Source: Chryseobacterium indologenes (lineage in GTDB: Bacteria; Bacteroidota; Bacteroidia; Flavobacteriales; Weeksellaceae). Taken from it: DNA of 64,000 nucleotides. The position numbers and the translations under genes were made by a program. Below are positions 1-7,270 of the stretch, in pieces. How positions within the stretch are numbered: position 1 is the stretch's first letter; each line of letters begins with the position of its first letter. Under the pieces are notes generated by a model. The model was not told the DNA's origin, did not search any database, and worked only from the letters and a program-made list of their open reading frames with translations. The stretch lies in NCBI RefSeq assembly GCF_018362995.1, contig NZ_CP074372.1:2170001-2234000 (forward strand). Direction: 5' to 3'.

Positions 1-57
1 CAGATTCCGGAAATCATGGCTGAGATTATGAAAAATTATCCGCCACAAAGAAAATAA
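1..57 (+). CDS. C-terminal end of an unidentified protein (partial)
   Basis: An open frame enters from the left edge and encodes QIPEIMAEIMKNYPPQRK before a TAA stop. A clean hairpin terminator follows about 20 bases later, which supports this being a real gene end. Too little is visible to name the protein. Confidence 0.5.
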   Translation, partial: QIPEIMAEIMKNYPPQRK

Positions 58-77
58 ATTTAAGTCATCCATTATAT

Positions 78-105
78 AAGCCAGTATTTTTTACTGGCTT
101 TTTTT
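78..105 (+). terminator. Rho-independent terminator
   Basis: A 9-bp perfect stem (AAGCCAGTA / TACTGGCTT) with a 5-T loop is followed by a T run. It ends the partial gene at the left edge. Confidence 0.8.
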
Positions 106-239
106 ATGGGAAATTATCCCGTTTTTCCACAGATAACAAAAATTTGCACAGATGATTTTTTAATATGGTCCTCAATTCTTTAAGTTTTGGCTAAAGCCAA
201 TGGAAACTTTTTTATTTTAGCCCGGATCTATTGAATATA

Positions 240-300
240 GAAGTACCTAACACAAATACCGAAATCCCAAAACACGAAACCCGAATCACGAAACCCAAAC
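240..300. repeat. Degenerate 'cgaaacccgaatc' intergenic repeat tract
   Basis: The gap before the nuclease gene holds imperfect tandem copies of a unit like ACGAAACCC and CGAAATCCC. It is more GC-rich than the flanking DNA. Similar text occurs near 25.8 kb and inside the gene at 39.5 kb. It looks like a dispersed genomic repeat rather than a gene or promoter. Assignment to one family is inference. Confidence 0.45.
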
Positions 301-401
301 ATATTCATTCACAACTTCTTACATGCTATACATTTAAAATTAACGCTTACTTAATTTTTTATTCACAAAAATGTGTTATTCTTGCTTAAACTTAATATTA
401 T

Positions 402-2192
402 ATGAAAAAAGTTATTTTATTTTCTGTATTTGCGGGACTTGCTCACGCTCAGGCTCCTGCAGGATACTACAATTCTGCCAACGGACTGAGTGGCGCAGCA
501 CTGAAAACGGAATTGAGCAGCATTATTACCAATGGACATTTGGACAAAGGCTACAATGGGCTGTGGACTGCTTACAAAACCACTGATATTGATAAGGATT
601 ATGAAAATGACGGTTCTATCCTTGATATCTATTCTGAAAAGCCTGTAGGTACAGATCCTTATAATTACACTCCGGGAACCAACCAGTGTGGAACTTATTC
701 TACGGAAGGAAATTGCTACAACAGAGAGCACATTGTTCCTCAGAGTCTTTTCAATCAGGCTTCTCCGATGGTTGCTGATATTCACTTTATCAGAGCTACA
801 GACGGAAAAGTAAACGGAATGAGAAGTAATTATCCTTTTGGAAAGGTAGGAAGTGCTACATTTACTTCACAGAATGGGTCAAAACTTGGAACGTCAGTTT
901 CTTCAGGGTATTCCGGGACGGTTTTCGAGCCGATTGATGAGTTTAAAGGAGATGTGGCGCGTATGATTTTCTATTTTGTAACCCGTTACCAGAGTAAACT
1001 TTCTACTTTCTCATCAGGAAACATGTTAGGAAGCTCTACCTTCCCGGGATTACAGACATGGGAACTGAATGTTCTTCTGGCATGGCATAATCAGGATCCG
1101 GTTTCTCAGGCTGAAATCAAAAGAAATAATGCTTCTTATACTTTCCAGGGGAACAGAAATCCATTTATTGATAACCCGAATTATGTAAATCTTATCTGGG
1201 GTTCTCAACAGCCTTCAGGCGATACTCAGGCTCCAACCGCAGCAACAGGGCTGAATGTTTCAGGAAAAACTTCCAACAGTATTTCTCTTGCATGGAATGC
1301 TTCAACGGATAATGTAGGAGTAACTGCTTACAATGTTTATATGGACGGAAATCTGGCCACTACGGTTAGTTCAACTTCAACGACTATTTCAGGACTTACT
1401 CCTTCTACTACTTACAGCTTCTATGTTGTAGCGAAGGATGCGGCAGGAAATTCGTCATCAAACAGTTCAACGGTTTCCACTACTACCAATTCAGGAGGTA
1501 CTACGCCAGCGACTAATTGTGCCAATGAAACTTTTGAAACAATTCCTGCAGCCAACTCTACTTACACAACCAGAACATGGAGTAATGGAGGAATCTCATG
1601 GACAGCAACGGATGCAAGAACTGACCAAACTATTAACAATAAAGCGATTACAGTAAGAAACGGGTCTTTAACTTCCGGTACCTCAGCAAACGGTATTGGT
1701 TCTTTGACGGTAACTACGCAGCTTAAATTCTCAGGAACGAATGGTACTTTTGATGTAAAAGTAAACGGAACAACCGTAGGAACTATACCTTACAGTACTT
1801 CATCTACAACTACAACCATCAATAATATCAATATTTCCGGAAATGTAGTGGTAAGCCTGGTTAATACTTCATCAAGTAACAGAGTTGCTATTGATGATCT
1901 TGCTTGGACATGCTATCCGGGAACATCTGCAAGAATGGCACAAACTACTGCTTTGGAAACTTCAGCAAAGAGCTTTAAAATTTCACCTAACCCAATTACT
2001 AACCAGGAGATTTTTGTAAAAGGAGATCTTCAGAAAGTAAAAAAAGCTGAAATTTATAATCTCCAGGGGAAAGTTCTTCAGACGATTGATCAGCCTTTCA
2101 GAGATGGAAATTCTATTAAAACCAGAAATCTTGGTCAGGGAATTTATATTTTGAAACTGGATCAGACTACGATGCAGTTCCTTGTAAAATAA
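402..2192 (+). CDS. Secreted T9SS endonuclease I-family nuclease with fibronectin III domain
   Basis: An exported DNA/RNA endonuclease of 596 residues. A signal peptide ends at AHA|QAPAG (about residue 16). The endonuclease I (His-Me finger) domain spans roughly 20-270 and includes NREHIVPQSLF with the likely catalytic His110, followed by DIHFIRATDGKVNGMRSNYP. A fibronectin type III domain lies near 274-365 and a beta-rich CANETFETIP module near 372-505. The last ~75 residues (ISPNPITNQEIFV to the terminal LVK) are a T9SS type A sorting domain, so the enzyme should cross the outer membrane by type IX secretion and act outside the cell, probably for nucleic-acid scavenging. It is a single gene with its own terminator. 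Confidence 0.9.
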   Translation: MKKVILFSVFAGLAHAQAPAGYYNSANGLSGAALKTELSSIITNGHLDKGYNGLWTAYKTTDIDKDYENDGSILDIYSEKPVGTDPYNYTPGTNQCGTYSTEGNCYNREHIVPQSLFNQASPMVADIHFIRATDGKVNGMRSNYPFGKVGSATFTSQNGSKLGTSVSSGYSGTVFEPIDEFKGDVARMIFYFVTRYQSKLSTFSSGNMLGSSTFPGLQTWELNVLLAWHNQDPVSQAEIKRNNASYTFQGNRNPFIDNPNYVNLIWGSQQPSGDTQAPTAATGLNVSGKTSNSISLAWNASTDNVGVTAYNVYMDGNLATTVSSTSTTISGLTPSTTYSFYVVAKDAAGNSSSNSSTVSTTTNSGGTTPATNCANETFETIPAANSTYTTRTWSNGGISWTATDARTDQTINNKAITVRNGSLTSGTSANGIGSLTVTTQLKFSGTNGTFDVKVNGTTVGTIPYSTSSTTTTINNINISGNVVVSLVNTSSSNRVAIDDLAWTCYPGTSARMAQTTALETSAKSFKISPNPITNQEIFVKGDLQKVKKAEIYNLQGKVLQTIDQPFRDGNSIKTRNLGQGIYILKLDQTTMQFLVK

Positions 2193-2213
2193 TTCAGATA
2201 TCAACTTTATATA

Positions 2214-2248
2214 AAATGCCGGCCTTTTTTAGACCGGCATTTCTTATT
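2214..2248 (+). terminator. Rho-independent terminator of the nuclease gene
   Basis: A 9-bp stem AAATGCCGG / CCGGCATTT closes a T-rich loop and is followed by a T-rich stretch. It lies about 20 bases past the nuclease stop, before the convergent lipoprotein gene. Confidence 0.8.
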
Positions 2249-2353
2249 TTTAAAACTTTAATTGAGTAGATTTTTTAACGCAAGATTTTATTTTACTGCT
2301 TTACATTTTTAGAAAGCAAAGAAGGATCAGCAAGCTTATGGACGAAGCGAATA

Positions 2354-3070
2354 TTATAAAGAGATTTTATCCAGATCAGGATATCCTGATCCTTTTAACA
2401 GGTCTTTCCATTCTTTATTTTTGAAAACGAAGAGATTACAGCGGTATTCGTCAGGTCTGTTGTCTATTTTGGTTTCGCAGTAGTAATAGAGCATATCTTT
2501 GTTTCTCCAGATAGCCACTTCCTGTCTGAGTTTATTTTGAGTCTGGATGATCTCATTATCTTTCACTTCTGATTCAAAACCCTCATGTATGGTATCAAAA
2601 CTAGGCTTCTGAAGTGTTTTGTTTAAGTTATCCAGAAGGGCTTTTTTTTCCTGTTCTGTATAAATATCAAGCTGATACATTCCCAATTCGTCTTCTTTTT
2701 CATTGGCAAGAGGACCAATTTCCTGATCTACTTTTCCGAAGTGTAAAATTACTTTATTGGTATTTTTATTATTCTTTCCTTCCAGATCTATTCCGTTGAA
2801 GTGTAATAATTCTTTTGATGAAAAAGCAAGTTTTTCATTTCCGATAAGGGTCACTTCACTGGTACGTACTGCTTCTTTGGCTGTTGCTCCGGCAGATTTT
2901 AAAATTTCATTAATATTTTGACCTACAGTGATTTTAGCAAGATTAAAAGGTTCTGTCTGCGTACTTCCCTGTGTTTCAACCAAGGCCTCAGTTTCTTTAT
3001 TTTTCTGCTGGCCACATGAAGCAATTGCCAAAGAGATCATTGGTATTACTATGTATTTCAATCTTTTCAT
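2354..3070 (-). CDS. Hypothetical lipoprotein at the end of the T6SS-linked gene string
   Basis: A 238-residue protein with a lipoprotein signal peptide (MKRLKYIVIPMISLAIASCG, acylated at Cys19). No family is recognised. The mature part is charged and rich in Lys/Glu, with a tyrosine- and cysteine-containing stretch (MLYYYCETKID, RCNLFVF) near the C-terminus. It lies 174 bases downstream of a four-helix membrane protein on the same strand. Its general layout resembles the other small lipoprotein at 5.1-5.7 kb (N-terminal lipobox, ~220 residues), but I cannot show homology. A role as immunity or accessory lipoprotein is only a guess from context. Confidence 0.75.
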   Translation of the reverse strand: MKRLKYIVIPMISLAIASCGQQKNKETEALVETQGSTQTEPFNLAKITVGQNINEILKSAGATAKEAVRTSEVTLIGNEKLAFSSKELLHFNGIDLEGKNNKNTNKVILHFGKVDQEIGPLANEKEDELGMYQLDIYTEQEKKALLDNLNKTLQKPSFDTIHEGFESEVKDNEIIQTQNKLRQEVAIWRNKDMLYYYCETKIDNRPDEYRCNLFVFKNKEWKDLLKGSGYPDLDKISL

Positions 3071-3244
3071 AATATTAATGTTAGTATGCAGTTATCAATA
3101 ATAAAACAGAAAAAAAGCGATTCAAGTATATGGATGTGCTTTTTTTCACTCATTCTACAGTTACATTCCTGTCCTTTTACTTTGTTTTTTCTATTCCTGT
3201 TCCCAATATTTTATCCCTGAGGTATAAGATATTTTAATTCAAAA

Positions 3245-3622
3245 TTACTGATTCTGTCTGTCTTTAATTATTTTAGACCAATCGGTAAACATTTTAGTAA
3301 TGGTATTAGCATTAATTAAACTGAAAATAAACATTCCAGTAAAGACCGTAAGCCAGCAATATGCCAGCTTTACTCCATTTTTGTCTGTAATAAAGAAAAG
3401 TACAAATATGGTAATAGCTCCCAATATAAATGTAAAAAGCAGTGTATACATCAATACATGAATGATGTACATATTGAATTTAAGCTTTCTGAATATCCAG
3501 CCTATCAATGCAACCGGAATAAATAACAGCAGGGGCAGGAACATAGCTCCAAATATGGTAACTTCCGGGAAGTCTGCCATTTTGCTTTCTAATCCGAAAA
3601 AAGTATTAAAACTGAACTCCAT
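3245..3622 (-). CDS. Small four-helix inner-membrane protein
   Basis: 125 residues with about four hydrophobic helices (for example ATIFGAMFLPLLLFIPVALI and HVLMYTLLFTFILGAITIFV). The start overlaps the end of the LemA-family gene by 17 bases, so translation is probably coupled and the two may work together. No family is recognised. The C-terminus is polar and probably cytoplasmic. Confidence 0.7.
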   Translation of the reverse strand: MEFSFNTFFGLESKMADFPEVTIFGAMFLPLLLFIPVALIGWIFRKLKFNMYIIHVLMYTLLFTFILGAITIFVLFFITDKNGVKLAYCWLTVFTGMFIFSLINANTITKMFTDWSKIIKDRQNQ

Positions 3623-4166
3623 TATATTGTTTTTCAGAATCTGTTATTTCCAGTAATGTTTTGTCTTTATATGCAAGTATTTTTGCCAATATAACATTTG
3701 GAAATTCATGAATTCCTATGTTATAAAGGTTAACACTGTCATTAAAAAATTCTCTTCTGTCTGCTATTTTGTTCTCCAACTCAGAAACTCTCTTCTGAAG
3801 CTCCAGAAAATTAGTATTGGATTTCAATTCTGGGTAGTTTTCTGAAACGGCAAAGAATGAAGACAATGCCTTTGAAGTTTCATTGGCCAGGGTTGTTCTT
3901 TGGTCTGCATCTGTAGTGTTATTATAAAAAGTCCTGAGCTCTGTAAGACGTGTAAGCAGTTTTTCTTCGTAGTTCATAAAGTGCTTGGCTACCGTTACCA
4001 GATTGGGAATTTCATCTGCACGTTGTTTCAGCACCACATCAATATTCCCGTATGCTTTATCAACGTTAAATTTGAGCATAACCAATTTGTTGTACAGATT
4101 GATCAAAAAACTGATAATAACTACTCCTAAGAGGATAAGTAATATGATTGCGACAGTCTGATTCAT
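3606..4166 (-). CDS. LemA family protein
   Basis: 186 residues with a single N-terminal membrane helix (AIILLILLGVVIISFLI) and then a long helical domain. The domain carries LemA family hallmarks: LVMLKFNVDKAYGNIDVVLKQR, a DEIPNLV segment, SENYPELKSN, and a closing FNDSVNLYNIGIHEFPN. LemA proteins are membrane-anchored helical bundles of unclear biochemical role. The gene begins one base within the stop of the upstream GIDE-like gene and overlaps the downstream membrane-protein gene, so the three form a tight unit. LemA next to a GIDE-like protein is a pairing I recall from other bacteria. Confidence 0.9.
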   Translation of the reverse strand: MNQTVAIILLILLGVVIISFLINLYNKLVMLKFNVDKAYGNIDVVLKQRADEIPNLVTVAKHFMNYEEKLLTRLTELRTFYNNTTDADQRTTLANETSKALSSFFAVSENYPELKSNTNFLELQKRVSELENKIADRREFFNDSVNLYNIGIHEFPNVILAKILAYKDKTLLEITDSEKQYNGVQF

Positions 4167-4948
4167 TATTGTATGAGTATATAAATAATTATTAACAGGA
4201 TAACCGAGCAGGTAAACATAAATGATCTCAGCAACGGCTGATATTTGTTCCAGACACTGATTCCTGATGATGAAGTAATCCCCAGAATTTTATAATAATC
4301 ATCTTTTCTTATGAAAGGTACTCCGTTTTTAGCATCGGCATATCCTACCAACAACATCTTCTGACCATCTTTTAAAAGGATTTCTTTGTATCTTTTACCA
4401 CCGTGACTGCTTATATTGGTTTCTTCTAATAAAACCAGCTCTATTCCTTCCGGTTCTACGTCAATTGTTCCTGTATTATCTGTAATCTGAAAGATATTGC
4501 ACTGTGTTTCTCTATGAATGGTTCTGTACGTTTCTTTGCCATCCGAATCTCTCCCAATATCTTCAATGGTATAGTAATATCCGATACAAACTTCGTTCTT
4601 TACCGGGGAGAATAAAGGATTTTTCATCACTAAAGTTCCTTCAATTTCTGCCAGGCCTTTTGCTACTGAATGAATTTTCGAGGTGGGAAGCGATGACTGC
4701 AGTCGTAAAAAACGTTTTGCAGCATTAGGTTTCATTAAAGCAATAAAGATGAGGATGAAAACCACCAAGGGAATAAGAATAATTGCCTTTTCCGCATAGC
4801 TGTCATAGTTATTGGCAATTTCATAAGCATATTCATGGAATGGCATTTTTTCTTTGAAGATGACCCATAATATAAAATAAATAAAAAATGATGCTATTAT
4901 TCCCAGAATAACATATCCTGTATATGATCTTCCTTTATTACCTCCCAT
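4166..4948 (-). CDS. GIDE-like membrane protein (partner of LemA)
   Basis: 260 residues with two N-terminal membrane helices (about 12-32 and 52-72) and one at the C-terminus (MFTCSVILLIIIYIL). The central soluble region has the pattern of the GIDE (E3 ubiquitin ligase-like) domain: SVAKGLAEIEGTLVMKNPLF, then CIGYYYTIED, NIFQITDNTGTIDVEPEG and a late KMLLVGYAD. In bacteria no ubiquitin-ligase activity is implied. The gene abuts lemA with a one-base overlap. Family assignment is by motif recall and should be confirmed by profile search. Confidence 0.7.
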   Translation of the reverse strand: MGGNKGRSYTGYVILGIIASFFIYFILWVIFKEKMPFHEYAYEIANNYDSYAEKAIILIPLVVFILIFIALMKPNAAKRFLRLQSSLPTSKIHSVAKGLAEIEGTLVMKNPLFSPVKNEVCIGYYYTIEDIGRDSDGKETYRTIHRETQCNIFQITDNTGTIDVEPEGIELVLLEETNISSHGGKRYKEILLKDGQKMLLVGYADAKNGVPFIRKDDYYKILGITSSSGISVWNKYQPLLRSFMFTCSVILLIIIYILIQ

Positions 4949-5062
4949 ATGCCTCGTCTGAACACTTTACTTTTCAAATCCGATGAATGCTTTTGTAAAG
5001 TTATCGTATTTAATGTCTTATTCCGGTATTATTTTTTCTTTTCTAAATAACTTCAGAGTTTT

Positions 5063-5713
5063 TTAGTTCATGTATTTATACCACGGAGAAGCCGAAGGTG
5101 TTGGATATTTTAATCCAAATACAGCATTATTACGATACGCATCTTTCGTAACGGAAATGTATTTGTTTCTTATTTTTCCATCATCTTCAATAGAGATACT
5201 GAGTATGGAATAATTTTTACCATCATCCCAGAAGAAAGAAGTTGGATAAGTAAAGGCATTTTTTTGATTTTGATCCCATGACACTTTTTCGGGAGAAAGT
5301 TTTTTAAGCTTTTCAAAAATTGGCTTTACAAGTTTAGCATCTACGGTTGCCTTATCAGTGATAGAAGCTGTAGGATTTCCATGTTTTTTCACTATTTTTT
5401 CTACAAATTCCAGAGAATATTTTTCTGCAGCATTGGTATCTACAGCTCCTACTTTTCCTTTGTAGATCGTAATTCTTGTACCCATCGTATTGTCTAAGGG
5501 TATATTTCCGTAGGTTACTCCTGTATTTTCATCAGCATAGTATTGAATGATATCTGCTTTTGCGGCATCTTTCATAAATAAATCTTTGTTTTCAAAGTCA
5601 TACTTCTTTGCATCATCGCCTAATGTAACTGATGAAAGATCAAATGATTTATTTCCACAACAGATATTGATCAATACTATAAAAATCAATATCAGAACTC
5701 TTGCTTTTTTCAT
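5063..5713 (-). CDS. Hypothetical lipoprotein
   Basis: 216 residues with a lipobox near residue 18-19 (LINICCGNKS). The mature domain shows no motif that I can name. It contains repeated Lys-rich segments and an aromatic C-terminus (PSASPWYKYMN). It follows the DUF3592-type membrane gene by 70 bases on the same strand, at the downstream end of the T6SS effector string. It could be an immunity lipoprotein or an accessory factor. The sequence alone does not decide. Confidence 0.7.
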   Translation of the reverse strand: MKKARVLILIFIVLINICCGNKSFDLSSVTLGDDAKKYDFENKDLFMKDAAKADIIQYYADENTGVTYGNIPLDNTMGTRITIYKGKVGAVDTNAAEKYSLEFVEKIVKKHGNPTASITDKATVDAKLVKPIFEKLKKLSPEKVSWDQNQKNAFTYPTSFFWDDGKNYSILSISIEDDGKIRNKYISVTKDAYRNNAVFGLKYPTPSASPWYKYMN

Positions 5714-5783
5714 ACTACTTTATATTTTGATGATTACTATAATTCGTTATTCTTTATTACACCTTTCTTTTTTAAACTATTCT

Positions 5784-6443
5784 TTATGATTTCAAATATA
5801 TGAATACTATACAGGAAATATTAATGAAAATAAGCAATAATGCAAGTCTGGAGGAAAAAGCTATTCTTTTTTTCATGGGATATGAGGTGGTGTAAGTAGA
5901 AATTAAAGAAGCAAAAAATGCCGCAAATCCTGTAAAAATACAGCCAGCAGCAAACATTACCCAATCCAGCTGCAGAGCATTTGTAGTATCCTTTCCTACT
6001 TTATCTGTTATCTTTAGTTTCTGTCCCACAGTGGGTGGATGATCACTGGTAATGTCCAGTGTCTTTGTCACTTTTTCTCCCTTGGTATCTGTATATTCTA
6101 CTTTTGGAAAGAAAATTACTTTATCTCTGTAGGTAGAGGTTGAAAAGTTTTTAAACTTTGTAATTTCTTTTTTATATCCCACTACAGTTGCTTCATATTG
6201 AGGTTCATTAAAGGTTCTGTAAGCCTTTTCCCAAAAAAAATTGTATGAAAGTACAAATGCCATTGCATTTACAGAAATCATGATGATTGAAATGATAAAA
6301 AGAAGGAAAGCTTTCTCCAGAAGGTCTCCTTTTTTCCCTGACTGATCTCTGTTTGCAGCAAATTTCGTGAAGATTTTATATCCTATATACAGAGAAAATA
6401 TGACAATAACTGCTGTAAAATATCCTAAAAAAGTCATTTTCAA
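5784..6443 (-). CDS. DUF3592-type membrane protein
   Basis: 219 residues. Two helices lie in the first ~70 residues, then an extracytoplasmic beta domain (EPQYEATVVGYKKEITKF ... VEYTDTKGEKVTKTLDIT ... PPTVGQKLKITDK) typical of DUF3592, then two more helices at the C-terminus. The function of DUF3592 proteins is unknown. The start is only 3 bases from the end of the upstream 271-residue gene, so it is co-transcribed with the T6SS-linked genes. A second, partly similar protein lies at the right edge of this window. Confidence 0.75.
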   Translation of the reverse strand: MKMTFLGYFTAVIVIFSLYIGYKIFTKFAANRDQSGKKGDLLEKAFLLFIISIIMISVNAMAFVLSYNFFWEKAYRTFNEPQYEATVVGYKKEITKFKNFSTSTYRDKVIFFPKVEYTDTKGEKVTKTLDITSDHPPTVGQKLKITDKVGKDTTNALQLDWVMFAAGCIFTGFAAFFASLISTYTTSYPMKKRIAFSSRLALLLIFINISCIVFIYLKS

Positions 6444-6446
6444 TGA

Positions 6447-7262
6447 TTAAATAATACTGAAGCCTTTTTCTTTTGTTCTCATATGAAGTTTCACTTCCAT
6501 TTCTATATTGCTTTGTTTTTCAATATCGGGGCTTTTGAACTGCAATGGTTGTGAGCCGTCTTTTCTCATCAGCCTTACCAATTTTCCATATCCCATTATC
6601 TCAAGCTGCAGATCTGATTCATGAAGTTCTTCAACTTCCAGGTTTTGAGAAAATAACTGGTCTGCACTTTCTAAAAATCTTTTCTTTCTATCTTCTGTAT
6701 AGTACAAAGCCTGTTCCTGCAGTTTCATTTTGTCCAGTGACATTTCCAGGTATTTTCCGGCATTATGACTTTGCAGTACTGTTCTGATCTGCTTATAATA
6801 TTTAAAAACATCGTTGAAAAGATCTTCTTTTTTGATGTCTTTCAAATCTACTGAGTTCTGCCATCCATCCAGTACAAAAGGGAGTTCGACTTCTATTTCT
6901 CCTGCGATTTCAAAATGAGGATATTTAATATTGTCACTCAGGCCATCCCACGGAGATTCTATTTTGGGATGAAAAGCGGATCGTGAAGCCTTCCAGTTAT
7001 CAAGCTCTGCACAGAAGAAATCGATGGACATCATATCATCTTCATCCAGAATATTTTTTCCTAAACGAGGATACATTTTCCCGGTCACTTTATATTTCCC
7101 GCTCTGAAGCAATGCCTGATTGATCATTGTATCACCTCCGAATCCTCCTTCTTTTGTTTCGTCTCCATACCAGTCTATCACAGGAACATCATTTACGTAG
7201 ATGGTTCCTGAGCAGTACAGCCTCGGATATACAGAATATAATGGTTTTTTAAAATTATGCAT
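6447..7262 (-). CDS. T6SS-island hypothetical protein, possible partner of the OmpA-domain protein
   Basis: A 271-residue soluble protein without signal peptide or membrane helix and without a family I recognise. It opens with YSVYPRLYCSGTIYVNDVPVIDWYG and has a mid-protein helical segment rich in Lys/Glu/Leu (about 150-210). The last part is beta-rich with charged strands. It starts 8 bases after the 886-residue OmpA-domain gene, so the two are almost certainly translated from one message. It could be a chaperone, adaptor or cytoplasmic immunity partner. This is inference from position only. Confidence 0.65.
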   Translation of the reverse strand: MHNFKKPLYSVYPRLYCSGTIYVNDVPVIDWYGDETKEGGFGGDTMINQALLQSGKYKVTGKMYPRLGKNILDEDDMMSIDFFCAELDNWKASRSAFHPKIESPWDGLSDNIKYPHFEIAGEIEVELPFVLDGWQNSVDLKDIKKEDLFNDVFKYYKQIRTVLQSHNAGKYLEMSLDKMKLQEQALYYTEDRKKRFLESADQLFSQNLEVEELHESDLQLEIMGYGKLVRLMRKDGSQPLQFKSPDIEKQSNIEMEVKLHMRTKEKGFSII

Positions 7263-7270
7263 ACGTCAAT

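Noticed and set aside
371..586. 71-residue frame at the start of the nuclease gene
   Set aside because: It overlaps the nuclease in another frame, has low-complexity Cys/Ser text and no family features. It is a shadow frame.
4166..4948. GIDE-like protein as a real ubiquitin ligase
   Set aside because: The domain name comes from a eukaryotic homologue. No RING-type cysteine/histidine cluster is visible and bacteria lack the pathway.
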